Shown here piece by piece: positions 35,709 to 43,957 of a stretch of 64,000 nucleotides of DNA; position 1 is the stretch's first letter; each line of letters opens with the position of its first letter. Made by a program: the position numbers and the translations under genes. Below the pieces are notes generated by a model, which saw nothing but the letters and a program-made list of their open reading frames with translations, was not told the DNA's origin and made no database searches. Origin of the DNA: Sphingobium wenxiniae (lineage in GTDB: Bacteria; Pseudomonadota; Alphaproteobacteria; Sphingomonadales; Sphingomonadaceae). The stretch covers positions 248,001-312,000 of the forward strand of contig NZ_VLKK01000004.1 in assembly GCF_007830065.1 (NCBI RefSeq), given 5' to 3'.

Positions 35709-36601
35709 TGGCGAAGCGGAAAGCACGCGCTGACTGTCGGGCCGACACGCGGGGAGGGGCATGGGCGGGCATCCCCGTCTGTGTCGTCAACAGCCCTGCC
35801 TATCGTGACCTGAGCCTGTGGGCGCGTGCGATCCTTGTCGAGCTGGTCGCGCGCATGAACGGCTATAACAACGGGCACATTGCCCTGAGCGTGGCGGAAA
35901 TCTGCACGGCGCTGAGCAATAGCAGCCGGAGCCGTGCGGCCAAGGCGATTGCCGAGCTTATGGAGCATGGCTTCATTGACGTGACGCACGAGGCGATGTG
36001 GAAGGAGCGGAAGGCGCGTGAGTATCGCCTGACGTTCGTGACGACCGCTTACCCGCCCTTCGGCGCGACCAATGATTATCGGAACTGGGAACCCCGGAAA
36101 CAAAACAGCGGTAACGGTGTGTTACCAGAAACACCCTCTACTGGTAACGGTGTGTTACCAGACGCCGTTTCCACTGGTAACGGTGCGTTACCAAGGCTTT
36201 TGGCGCATCAACGGAAATCCGCCAAAAATGGGAAATCGCCCAATCCTGTTTCTGGTAACACACCGTTCCCCCTTATATATAACCATACCCCTCCCCGAAA
36301 AACGGGGGATGGAAACAAGTCTGACAGCACTGGAAACATGGATGGGCCATCGCAGGCCGTGCCCCCCTCAAAAGGGGGCGACGGGCAGAGCGCGGCGGTC
36401 ATTAGGGAAAAGCTGAAAAGCCTGCTGCGGTCCAGCCCTACGGGAACGCAGACACGGCTTGCCGAGGCTGCACGGATACCGGGCGGCACCCTCTCCAAAT
36501 TCATCAACGAGGGCAAGGCGCTGTCGGCGGCCCATAGTGTGCGGCTGCAACTCACAATGGCGGAACTGGAAAAATCGGCGGGCGCATCGCGTGCCGCGTG
36601 A
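35708..36601 (+). CDS. probable replication initiator with internal origin
   Basis: 297 residues. Residues 20-115 form a winged-helix region (VNSPAYRDLSLWARAILVELVARMNGYNNGHIALSVAEICTALSNSSRSRAAKAIAELMEHGFI), as in phage and plasmid replication proteins. Residues 135-167 are three 11-residue repeats (GNGVLPETPST type) that simply reflect the DNA iterons at 36110-36192. The C-terminus has a second helix-turn-helix (TRLAEAARIPGGTLSKFINEGKALS). The layout, an initiator with iterons inside its gene, recalls lambda O. Origin function is inferred. Confidence 0.7.
   Translation: MAKRKARADCRADTRGGAWAGIPVCVVNSPAYRDLSLWARAILVELVARMNGYNNGHIALSVAEICTALSNSSRSRAAKAIAELMEHGFIDVTHEAMWKERKAREYRLTFVTTAYPPFGATNDYRNWEPRKQNSGNGVLPETPSTGNGVLPDAVSTGNGALPRLLAHQRKSAKNGKSPNPVSGNTPFPLIYNHTPPRKTGDGNKSDSTGNMDGPSQAVPPSKGGDGQSAAVIREKLKSLLRSSPTGTQTRLAEAARIPGGTLSKFINEGKALSAAHSVRLQLTMAELEKSAGASRAA
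36110..36282 (+). repeat. iteron array and AT-rich tract: candidate replication origin
   Basis: The 17-bp palindrome GGTAACGGTGTGTTACC starts at 36110, 36143 and (one base changed) 36176, exactly 33 bp apart. A fourth, inverted partial copy GGTAACACACCG is at 36254-36265. A TATATATA tract lies at 36273-36282. The arrangement matches an iteron origin followed by an unwinding element, placed inside the presumed initiator gene. The 33-bp period keeps repeats on one DNA face (three turns) and in frame. Confidence 0.7.
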
Positions 36602-36613
36602 AGGGAGCGAACA

Positions 36614-36856
36614 ATGAGCATTTCGGATAAACTGATGGGCGCGTCCTATCCTGCTGTGACGATAGAGAAATGGACGGGGCTTGATGGCTGGCCCTACCTG
36701 CGCGTGTTCCTCATGACTGGCCCACATGATGAGCCGGTGCCAGAGGGCCGAGAATATCAGACTAGAGCGGAGGCGGTGGCCGCAGCTGAGACATTCGGCG
36801 CGGCGCTGCTGCCTGCTGGCTTCCAGATTGTTCATATGACCGATGGCCGTGGCTGA
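36614..36856 (+). CDS. small island protein, unknown
   Basis: 80 residues, MSISDKLMGASYPAVTIEKWTGLDGWPYLRVFLMTGPHDEPVPEGREYQTRAEAVAAAETFG. GGGAGC lies 10 bases upstream. No family recognised. It overlaps the HNH gene by 14 bases. Its place before HNH and terminase is where a small terminase often lies, but nothing in the sequence supports that. Confidence 0.55.
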   Translation: MSISDKLMGASYPAVTIEKWTGLDGWPYLRVFLMTGPHDEPVPEGREYQTRAEAVAAAETFGAALLPAGFQIVHMTDGRG

Positions 36857-37238
36857 CTGGCCCTACAACACCGTGCAGTGGCAGCGCCTGCGTCTGGCTC
36901 ACCTTGCTATCGAACCGATGTGCAGGGGGTGCAGGGAGCGCGGGCAACTCGCCCCCGCCAACACGGTGGATCATGTCCATCCTATCAGCGAGGGCGGGCC
37001 TGCTTTTCCCGGCCATGACGGTCTAGCATCCTACTGCGCCGGTTGCCACAGCGCCAAAACAGCGAGGGGTGCAGAGGCAGGCGCGATCAGGAGCGCGAAG
37101 CCGCGACGGGGCTGCGATGTGAACGGCACACCGCTCGACCCGGCGCATCCGTGGAACAGCGAAAAATCGCTCAGGGCTGACGGATCAGGACCGACGCCTG
37201 ACCTTCACAATCAGTTAGTTTCAAAAGGAAACCTATAA
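36843..37238 (+). CDS. phage HNH endonuclease
   Basis: 131 residues. CRGCRERGQLAPANTVDHVHPISEGG and LASYCAGCHSAKTA give the CxxC, DHxxP and CxxCHxxK pattern of HNH nucleases that act with HK97-type terminases. It ends one base into the terminase gene. Such HNH proteins are needed for terminase cleavage in HK97-like phages and cf-PICIs. Confidence 0.9.
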   Translation: MAVADWPYNTVQWQRLRLAHLAIEPMCRGCRERGQLAPANTVDHVHPISEGGPAFPGHDGLASYCAGCHSAKTARGAEAGAIRSAKPRRGCDVNGTPLDPAHPWNSEKSLRADGSGPTPDLHNQLVSKGNL

Positions 37239-38824
37239 TGGGTGCAAGGGGTCCGGGCGCTGGTCGCCTGAAAGCCGTTGCTGCGAGGGCTGTGTCGGCT
37301 GCGCTTCCGTGGGAGCAGGAGAACATGCCGCCTGCCGAGAAGGTGTTGGCCTTCCTGCGAACCCTGCCCATCGTGTCGGGCCTCAAGGCTGGCGAGAAGA
37401 TGGAATTGCTGGCGTTTCAGGAGCAATTCGTGCGCGGGATATATGAACCCTGCGACGATCAGGGCAAGCGTCTGGTGCGTCTTGCTGCGCTGTCTGTGGC
37501 GCGTGGCAACGGCAAATCTGGTCTGCTGGCCGGTCTGTCGCTGGCTCACCTCATGGGGCCGATGCTGGAACCCTATGGCGAGTGCTATGCCGCCGCACTC
37601 GACCGCGAACAGGCTGCGGTCCTGTATCGCATGGTCTGCGCCTATATTTACGAAACCCCATGGATGGCTGCGCGTGTGAATATCCGCGACCAGTTCAAGG
37701 AAATCACCGACCACGAAAGCGGCTCGATCTGGCGGGCGCTGACTTCGGACGCGCGCAAGGCCCACGGCTTGGCCCCGTCCTTCTGGGTGGCGGACGAGGT
37801 GGCGCAATGGCGATCCCGTGAACTATGGGATAATCTGCGGACGGGCATGGCGAAGCGCAAACATGCCCTGGGCGTCACGATCAGCACGCAGGCGGCGGAC
37901 GATCTGCATTTCTGGTCTGAGATGCTGGACGCGGAGCCAGCACCATCGGTCTATGTCCAGCTTCACGCCGCACCTGATGATTGCGCGCTGGATGACCGGG
38001 AGGCATGGGCGGCGGCTAATCCTGCGCTGGGCGCGTTCCTCAATGAGGATGAGTTTGCGGACGCTGCGGCTATGGCCATGCGCTCGCCATCCTTTGCACC
38101 TGCCTTCCGCCTGCTGAACCTCAACCAGCGGATTGCAGCCGAGGGCCGGTTCATCGAACAGGCGGATTGGGACGCGAACGGCGATCCCTTCGACCTGGCC
38201 GAGATGGAGGGCAAGCGATGCTATGGGGGCCTCGACCTGTCCAGCACGCGCGACCTGACCGCGCTGGCACTGTGGTTCCCTGATGAGGGCAAGCTGCTGG
38301 TCTGGCATTGGGTGCCTGCCGACACGATAGGCGAGCGCGTCGAGCGCGACCGCGTGCCCTATGATCGCTGGGCGGAGGATGGCTGGATCGAAAAGACCGT
38401 GGGCCGCGCAACGGATCGTGTCGCCATTGCGCGCCAGCTTGCCGATATTCGCGGACGCTATGACGTGCAGGGCATCGCCTTCGACCGCTGGCGCTTTGAG
38501 GATTTGGGCAAACTGCTGTCGGATGAAGGGATTGACCTGCCCATGATGGAGTTCGTGCCGGGGTTCAAAAGCTATGCCCCTGCTGTGGATGCGTTCGAAC
38601 GCGCGGTGCTCGACCGCAAGATGCAGCACAACGGCAATCCCCTGCTGCGCTGGCAGGCGGGCAACGTCATGGTCGAGACGGACCCGACCGGCAACCGCAA
38701 GCCGACAAAGGCAAAGAGCCTGGACCGCATCGACGGCATCGTGTCAGCCATCATGGCCTGCGGACTCGCGGCCACCGATGAGGGGCCGCAAGTCTACAAG
38801 GGCGATGGGCTGATGTGGGTTTAG
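37238..38824 (+). CDS. phage terminase large subunit
   Basis: 528 residues. Walker A-type ARGNGKSG with K93, Walker B in FWVADEVA (D187, E188), and the RNase H-like nuclease beginning CYGGLDLSSTRDLTALALW near residue 330. It packages DNA into procapsids. The small subunit is not recognisable in the usual position upstream. The gene overlaps HNH by one base and is followed by a minus-strand gene. Confidence 0.93.
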   Translation: MGARGPGAGRLKAVAARAVSAALPWEQENMPPAEKVLAFLRTLPIVSGLKAGEKMELLAFQEQFVRGIYEPCDDQGKRLVRLAALSVARGNGKSGLLAGLSLAHLMGPMLEPYGECYAAALDREQAAVLYRMVCAYIYETPWMAARVNIRDQFKEITDHESGSIWRALTSDARKAHGLAPSFWVADEVAQWRSRELWDNLRTGMAKRKHALGVTISTQAADDLHFWSEMLDAEPAPSVYVQLHAAPDDCALDDREAWAAANPALGAFLNEDEFADAAAMAMRSPSFAPAFRLLNLNQRIAAEGRFIEQADWDANGDPFDLAEMEGKRCYGGLDLSSTRDLTALALWFPDEGKLLVWHWVPADTIGERVERDRVPYDRWAEDGWIEKTVGRATDRVAIARQLADIRGRYDVQGIAFDRWRFEDLGKLLSDEGIDLPMMEFVPGFKSYAPAVDAFERAVLDRKMQHNGNPLLRWQAGNVMVETDPTGNRKPTKAKSLDRIDGIVSAIMACGLAATDEGPQVYKGDGLMWV

Positions 38825-39063
38825 ATGCCGCCCAGCTTTACCATACCGGCGCGCGGGCTGGCGGGGCTTTTCAACCAGACCGATGCAATGAATGCTTCAC
38901 GATCTTGGATGAAGCCGATTTTATCAATGGGATAATCGCCGGGATTTTCGTCATCGGTGAGCCGCAGGAATTGCCCCGCCTGCGGCATCGTCTCGAAATC
39001 GAAGTCATAGCCGAGATAATCACCCCGCGTCGCGGGATCGGGTATGAATACACGAACCTTCAT
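38821..39063 (-). CDS. minus-strand small gene inside the packaging region
   Basis: 80 residues from ATG 39063, preceded by GGGGGA. MKVRVFIPDPATRGDYLGYDFDFETMPQAGQFLRLTDDENPGDYPIDKIGFIQDREAFIASVWLK is acidic and compact; no family recognised. It is the only minus-strand gene within the rightward block and is AT-richer, the pattern of an independently expressed moron. A defence, anti-defence or regulatory role is possible but unproven. Confidence 0.6.
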   Translation of the reverse strand: MKVRVFIPDPATRGDYLGYDFDFETMPQAGQFLRLTDDENPGDYPIDKIGFIQDREAFIASVWLKSPASPRAGMVKLGGI

Positions 39064-39161
39064 TGACGGATTCCCCCTTTTATGTCCTATTGAGAGCGGA
39101 CCGAGCCGCTGCGTCAACAGCGGCCCGGCCCTAACCACAGCAACCTGATTACGAGGTTATC

Positions 39162-39410
39162 ATGGCTAAGCACTCCTTACGGGCGGATTCCGTCTCCGTC
39201 ACTATTGCGAATCGCCGTCCTGACACGATCGACGGCACCCCTCTCCTGAAAAAGATCGAAGCGCACATCGTCGCGTGCGGGACATCGCCAACTGTGTTTG
39301 GACGGCGCGCTGTCAATGATCCCTGTCTTGTGTTCGATATGCGGCGCGGGAGGTGGCTGACCCGCCGCACAGCCTCACGCATCGAATCCTATCTGGCGAA
39401 GGGGGCATGA
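39162..39410 (+). CDS. small HTH-like island protein, copy B
   Basis: 82 residues, paralog of 35248-35496. The two are the same length and share RPDTIDxTxLLxxIExH, TVFGxRAVNDP and LTRRTASRIESYLAKGA. Near the 3' end the DNA is identical over about 25 bases. It overlaps the next gene in ATGA, as its counterpart does in GTGA. Confidence 0.72.
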   Translation: MAKHSLRADSVSVTIANRRPDTIDGTPLLKKIEAHIVACGTSPTVFGRRAVNDPCLVFDMRRGRWLTRRTASRIESYLAKGA

Positions 39411-39727
39411 TGATGGGCGCGATCAATCATCCCTCACGCCAGCCTGTCCCTCCTGCGGCAATCTCCCGCGTCCTGTCGCGCTTTTCCCGTTCCGAGCTGG
39501 AGGGCTTTGTCGCGGTCGCCATCGACTTGCTGGACCTGATGGACGGCGATCCCGACCTGGAGGACAATCATGACGGCGACGACCAAGGTGATCAGTCATG
39601 GATCGAATGGCACATGGCGCGCGGAAGCCAGAATATCCTTCCCGGTCATGAGGATGACGAGGACGCCGATCCGGCCGAGGACGGCGATAGCGATTGCTGC
39701 GCGGCTGGTGATGATCGGTTGCATTGA
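39407..39727 (+). CDS. small acidic island protein, copy B
   Basis: About 104-106 residues; ATGs at 39407, 39410 and 39413 are all possible, with GGGGG upstream. NHPSRQPVPPAAISRVLSRFSRSELEGFVAVAIDLLDLMDGDPDLED matches copy A at 35499-35708. It then has a longer acidic tail (GHEDDEDADPAEDGDSDCC). Unknown function. Confidence 0.65.
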   Translation: MMMGAINHPSRQPVPPAAISRVLSRFSRSELEGFVAVAIDLLDLMDGDPDLEDNHDGDDQGDQSWIEWHMARGSQNILPGHEDDEDADPAEDGDSDCCAAGDDRLH

Positions 39728-39796
39728 TCCCGGCTCCCGCTTGCGCGGGCGGGGGCTTATTCCGTGCTTTGCACATAATTCTTGCACCACGTTCCG

Positions 39797-39815
39797 TTCC
39801 GTGCAATACACGGAA
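39797..39815. promoter_or_regulatory. palindromic operator shared with the island control region
   Basis: TTCCGTGCAATACACGGAA is a 7-bp inverted repeat around CAATA. Thirteen of its bases (TTCCGTGCAATAC) recur at 34722-34710 before the regulator gene. It lies 20 bases before the gene at 39836, so an island regulator probably controls both. Confidence 0.55.
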
Positions 39816-39835
39816 TGAGATTGAAAGGTGCGTAT

Positions 39836-40507
39836 ATGGCTACCATGCCGGAATTGATTGGAGTACTGGAACAGCATCGTGTCGATAGTGGCGCGACGTT
39901 GGAACTGTTCGGCCGTCGCCTCCGGGAAGCGAACCGGATCACGAAAGGAAAACGCGGGCGCGGCGCTGCCCACATGACCTATTTGGACGCCGCCCGCATG
40001 TTGATCGCTTGCGCGGCGACCGACCACCCGGAGCGCGCCGTTGATGCTGAATATGTATTCAGCAACCTTGTTCGACACTCCGACATGGGCACCGACGCCG
40101 ATTTCCCTATGACTGTGCCCGACGCCCAGACGCTCGACCATGTGCTGGCGATGGCATTGCAGGCCATTGGCGAGGGTAAGGTTGAAGAGGTTGCCACGGC
40201 CCGCTGGCGGACGAAGTTCCCCCAGCCCGAGATTCCCGTGTCCATCAACATGTGGCTGATGGTTCATCGCAGCCACGTCAGCGCTGATCTGCGATTGCTA
40301 GATGGTCGCTATATCTACCACCATCCCGCGCTCAAAGCCCTCACCGACAGCACGGCCAATGGTACATTATCAGAGGTTTACAAGGTTGCTACCGATGCCT
40401 TGAGCCGCGAGACGCATCGCTTCCGCACCGGCAAGAACCTCAGGGCTGAATTCGACGCGCCCCTGTTGCGAACTGTCGCCAACCTAATTGCGGGGGGGCG
40501 GCAATGA
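39836..40507 (+). CDS. island protein of unknown function
   Basis: 223 residues from ATG 39836 with GAAAGGTG upstream. The N-terminal half (ELIGVLEQHRVDSGATLELFGRRLREANRITKGKRGRGAAHMTYLDAARMLIACAATDHPERAVDAEYVFSNL) looks like the alphaproteobacterial phage proteins that precede capsid genes. Later parts (WLMVHRSHVSADLRLL) have no recognised motif. It has its own palindromic operator, so it may be regulatory. Confidence 0.6.
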   Translation: MATMPELIGVLEQHRVDSGATLELFGRRLREANRITKGKRGRGAAHMTYLDAARMLIACAATDHPERAVDAEYVFSNLVRHSDMGTDADFPMTVPDAQTLDHVLAMALQAIGEGKVEEVATARWRTKFPQPEIPVSINMWLMVHRSHVSADLRLLDGRYIYHHPALKALTDSTANGTLSEVYKVATDALSRETHRFRTGKNLRAEFDAPLLRTVANLIAGGRQ

Positions 40508-40510
40508 ATA

Positions 40511-40738
40511 ATGCCGTCATCCTACATCAAAGCGATTTGGCTATTTGTTCCCGAATCGTCCCCCATTTCAGATTGGGCCTGTGCTGGCCCAATACCCGCC
40601 TCCCGGCCGGGCGCCCCCGCGTCAGGGCACGAAGCATGGGCACACATGCAGGCCGGACCTTTAGCCATCGTCGCGAGACAGACGGCAATCACCGCGCCGG
40701 GGGCTTCGGTCCCCGGCCAGATTGAGGAAGTGACATGA
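40511..40738 (+). CDS. possible small protein before capsid
   Basis: 75 residues ending in ATGA overlap with the capsid gene, with EAWAHMQAGPLAIVARQTAITAPGASVPGQIEEVT at the C-terminus. An overlapping alternative frame starts at 40504. The overlap with capsid favours 40511. I do not recognise it and the call is tentative. Confidence 0.35.
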   Translation: MPSSYIKAIWLFVPESSPISDWACAGPIPASRPGAPASGHEAWAHMQAGPLAIVARQTAITAPGASVPGQIEEVT

Positions 40739-41976
40739 AAACGAGTGACTTGATTGAACAGAGCGCGGCGATCGAGTCGCGCATGAAGGCGGCTCACGAA
40801 GCCGATGACCAGCCCGCGTTCGAGGCCGCTGAGGCCGAATTCAACGCCATCAAGCCCAAGCTGGAGCGCCAGCGCAAGATTGACGCCATGGAGCGCCGCG
40901 AGGCTGGCACACCACTCAATGGCGACAACAAGCTGACCAGCGAAATCCGTTCCCGCTTCAACATCGGGCGCGCCATCGCGGGCGCTGCGGGGCTGGCGGT
41001 CGATTGGGGCTTCGAGAGCGAGATGCAAGGCGAACTGGCGAAGCGCGCAGGTCGCAATGCCGAGGGTGTATTCATCCCGACCGAGTGCTTCGAAACCCGC
41101 GTTCTGACCACCACGACCGGTGCCGAACTGGTGCCGACCGATCACCGCCCCGACCAGTATGTCAATGCGCTGGTAGCATCGGCCAAGGTGCGCGCGCTGG
41201 GTTCAACCATCCTTTCCGGCCTCACCGGCAATCTTTCGATCCCACGCGAAACCGCAAGCCCCGCAATCGGCTGGGTCGCGGAGAACACCGCCTTGACCGC
41301 TGGCGATGCCGATTTTGACAGCATCACCCTGTCGCCCAAACATGCGGGCGCGCTGTCGGAATGGTCCCGCAACATGCTCATGCAGGCCAGCCCGGACGTG
41401 GAAGCCCTGCTGCGCCAAATGCTGGCCCGCAATCTCGCGCTGGCGATCGACAAGGCGGCTATCCTTGGCGGCGGCGCCAATGAACCCAAGGGCGTTTTGG
41501 CCACGACCGGCATTCAGAAGCTCACGGCCCCGGCTTCGCTGTTCGACGCGGTGGCCGATGCCGTGGCGCTGGCCGATGTGGAGAATGTGGGCGCATCGCG
41601 CGGCCTGCTGACCACCCCGGAAATCCGCAAGATCGCCGCCAAGGCATTGGACGCCAACGGCCTGCCTATCGGGCTGGACAAGGTTTTCGGCGGCGTTTCC
41701 TCCACCTTCTCCAATCAGGTGCCCAAGACGCTGGGCGGAAGCCCCGGAACCGAGCATGGCATGATCTACGGCGACTGGTCGGAACTGCTGATCGGCATCT
41801 GGTCGGAAATCGACATTCTCGTAAACCCGTTTGAATCGACGGCCTACAGCAAGGGCAATGTCATGATCCGCGCCATGGCGACGGTCGATTGCGCGGTGCG
41901 CCACCCCAAGGCGTTCGTGTCGATCGAGGACGTGACCACGGCGACCCCGGCCATGCCGGAAGTGGTGACGCCCTGA
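40735..41976 (+). CDS. HK97-family major capsid protein
   Basis: 413 residues. A helical N-terminal delta domain (about 1-60, IEQSAAIESRMKAAHEADDQ...) likely acts as scaffold and is removed by the protease. It is followed by the HK97 fold: ELVPTDHRPDQYVNALVASAKVRALGSTIL, SIPRETASPAIGWVAENTALTAGDADFDSITLSPKHAGALSEWSRNMLMQAS, AILGGGANEPKGVLAT. Its last base overlaps the protease start. That the island encodes its own capsid is the main mark of a cf-PICI-like satellite or a defective prophage. Confidence 0.93.
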   Translation: MKTSDLIEQSAAIESRMKAAHEADDQPAFEAAEAEFNAIKPKLERQRKIDAMERREAGTPLNGDNKLTSEIRSRFNIGRAIAGAAGLAVDWGFESEMQGELAKRAGRNAEGVFIPTECFETRVLTTTTGAELVPTDHRPDQYVNALVASAKVRALGSTILSGLTGNLSIPRETASPAIGWVAENTALTAGDADFDSITLSPKHAGALSEWSRNMLMQASPDVEALLRQMLARNLALAIDKAAILGGGANEPKGVLATTGIQKLTAPASLFDAVADAVALADVENVGASRGLLTTPEIRKIAAKALDANGLPIGLDKVFGGVSSTFSNQVPKTLGGSPGTEHGMIYGDWSELLIGIWSEIDILVNPFESTAYSKGNVMIRAMATVDCAVRHPKAFVSIEDVTTATPAMPEVVTP

Positions 41977-42521
41977 TGAGCGCGGCGGCATCCATCGAGC
42001 GGCGGGCCTTCACGGAGGTCCGCACCGCTGGGCGGCGTATCGAGGGGTATGCCGCCACGTTCAACGCCGAGGCGAACCTTGGCGCGTTCCGGGAGCGCAT
42101 TGCCCCCGGCGCGTTCCGTTCGGCACTGTCGGGCGATATCCTGGCACTGCTGGATCATGACCCCGGCAACGTGCTGGGCCGCACCCGTTCGGGCACGCTG
42201 CGGCTGTCCGAGGACAGCCGGGGCCTCGCCTTCTCGCTCGACCTTCCCGAGACGCAGGCCGGGCGCGACGTGCTGGCGCTGGCCAAGCGCGGCGACCTGG
42301 GCGGCATGTCCTTCGGCTTCACGGTCCCCAAGGGCGGCGAAAGCTGGAGCGGCGAAACCCGGACCTTGCGGACGGTCGATCTGAAAGAGATCAGCATCGT
42401 TCAGGCATGGCCCGCCTATCCCGATACCGAGATCGCGTTGCGGAGTCGTTGCCATGATGGCCATGCCCTGCGCCGTCGCCGGTCCCTCATTCTCGCGGAG
42501 GTGGCCCGTGCGATTGGCTGA
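41976..42521 (+). CDS. HK97-family prohead protease
   Basis: 181 residues from ATG 41976. RRIEGYAATFN and FRERIAPGAFRSAL open the family fold. The catalytic His is H61 (LLDHDPGNVLGRT) and Ser S112 (LGGMSFGF). It cleaves the capsid delta domain during maturation. Gene order capsid-protease-portal is the reverse of HK97. It overlaps the portal gene by 14 bases. Confidence 0.92.
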   Translation: MSAAASIERRAFTEVRTAGRRIEGYAATFNAEANLGAFRERIAPGAFRSALSGDILALLDHDPGNVLGRTRSGTLRLSEDSRGLAFSLDLPETQAGRDVLALAKRGDLGGMSFGFTVPKGGESWSGETRTLRTVDLKEISIVQAWPAYPDTEIALRSRCHDGHALRRRRSLILAEVARAIG

Positions 42522-43695
42522 TCGTCTCCTTTCCCGGCTGGGCTATGAGCGCCGCGACGCCAGCGATCCGTCATGGGCGGCGCTGGCCCCCGGCATCGGT
42601 TACACCGCCAGCCTGTCGGCCCGCGCGGCGGAGAACCTCGCCACGGTGCTGGCCTGCACCAACGCTATCGCCAGTGCGATCGGCAGCATCCCCGCGCTGG
42701 TCTACCGGAGAGACGCCGAGGGCAACCGCACGGAGGTTGCATCGCATCCCGTGGCGCGACTGTGCCGGGTCGGCGCGAACCCCGGCATGTCATGGCCCGA
42801 CACGATCGAACATTGGATCGCATCGGCCCTGCTGACGGGCAACGGCCTGCTGGCGATCGAGCGTTCCGGCAATGGGCAGCTATCGGGCCTGCGCTGGCTC
42901 CCGTGGGGCATGGTGACGGTCGCGGAACTGTCGAGCGGACGCCTCGCCTATGACTATGCGGACGGGCGCGGCAATGTGCGTCGCTATCTTGAAAGCGAGG
43001 TGCTGCACCTGCGCGACCGGACGGACGATGGCAAGATAGGGCGCAGCAGGCTCTCACGGGCTGCCGAGACGGTGCAGGCCGCCCATGCGGCCAACACGGC
43101 GGCGTCGTCCTTCCTGGCCAACGGCGCGCGCCCCAGCGGCCTGATCGAAGTTCCCGGCACCATGAAGCCGGAACAGCGCCAGAGTCTCCGGGAGCAAATC
43201 CAGGGCACCCATGAGGGCGCGGCCAATGCCGGGCGGACGATGGTGCTGGACGGCGGCATGACGTGGAAGGCGAACCAGATAAGCCCGGAGGATGCCGAGC
43301 TTCTGGAAACGCGGCAATTTGCTGTCGTGGAGTTGTGCCGGCTGTTCCAGGTGCCCCCGCCAATCATTCAGGACTATTCGCACAACACGTTCACCAACAG
43401 CGCCCAGGCGGGCTTGTGGTTCGCGACGTTCTGCCTTGCGCCCTGGGCGCGCAAGATCGAGGCGGAGTTTGCGCGGAGCGTCCTGCCGACCGGGTACGAA
43501 CTGGAGCTGGACCTGTCGGGCTTCCTGCGCGGCGACCCTGAAACCCGGTGGAACGCGCACAAGATCGCGATTGAAACGGGCGTGCTGGACGCGGATGAAG
43601 TGCGCCAGATTGAAGGCTGGAATCCCCGCAAGGAGGAACCTGCGGGCGTCCGTAGTCCTGCCCCTGCGAACCAGGGAGAACAGTCCCATGTCTGA
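42508..43695 (+). CDS. HK97-type phage portal protein
   Basis: 395 residues from GTG 42508, preceded by GGAGG at 42497-42501; an ATG at 42454 would overlap the protease further. ACTNAIASAIGSIPALVYRR, LLTGNGLLAIER, the stem region AHAANTAASSFLANGARPSGLIEVPG and FAVVELCRLFQVPPPIIQDYSHNTFTNSAQA are portal signatures. It forms the DNA entry vertex and docks terminase and connector. Confidence 0.93.
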   Translation: MRLADRLLSRLGYERRDASDPSWAALAPGIGYTASLSARAAENLATVLACTNAIASAIGSIPALVYRRDAEGNRTEVASHPVARLCRVGANPGMSWPDTIEHWIASALLTGNGLLAIERSGNGQLSGLRWLPWGMVTVAELSSGRLAYDYADGRGNVRRYLESEVLHLRDRTDDGKIGRSRLSRAAETVQAAHAANTAASSFLANGARPSGLIEVPGTMKPEQRQSLREQIQGTHEGAANAGRTMVLDGGMTWKANQISPEDAELLETRQFAVVELCRLFQVPPPIIQDYSHNTFTNSAQAGLWFATFCLAPWARKIEAEFARSVLPTGYELELDLSGFLRGDPETRWNAHKIAIETGVLDADEVRQIEGWNPRKEEPAGVRSPAPANQGEQSHV

Positions 43696-43954
43696 TCTTG
43701 TCACCCTTGCAGAAGCCAAGCTGCATCTTCGCGTCACCCATGACGATGAGGATACGGCCATCGCCATGATGATCGCGGCGGCATCGGAAGCCGTGGCGGA
43801 TATAGTTGGGGAGATCGACCCCGACGACATTCCAGTGCGCGTCAAGCTGGCCGTCCTGACCCGCGTGGCGGTCATGTTCGACACCCGTGACAGTATCGAG
43901 GCGGGCAAGGGCGAACTGCCCATGCTGACGCCGCTGCGGAAGCTGGAGGTGTAG
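43688..43954 (+). CDS. gp6-like head-tail connector
   Basis: 88 residues. MSDLVTLAEAKLHLRVTHDDEDTAIAMMIAAASEAVADIVG is the gp6/DNA-packaging connector pattern. It overlaps the portal gene by eight bases. It would close the filled head and present a tail-docking surface, important if tails come from a helper phage. No stopper or tail genes follow. Confidence 0.85.
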   Translation: MSDLVTLAEAKLHLRVTHDDEDTAIAMMIAAASEAVADIVGEIDPDDIPVRVKLAVLTRVAVMFDTRDSIEAGKGELPMLTPLRKLEV

Positions 43955-43957
43955 TTC

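Noticed and set aside
36110-36265. CRISPR-like array
   Set aside because: The repeats are 17-bp palindromes with 16-bp spacers that are in-frame coding sequence, too short and too few for CRISPR, with no cas genes; an iteron origin explains them better.
40504-40725. 73-residue frame starting ATG 40504
   Set aside because: It overlaps the 40511-40738 frame, is very Arg-rich, and lacks the stop/start overlap with capsid that supports the alternative.
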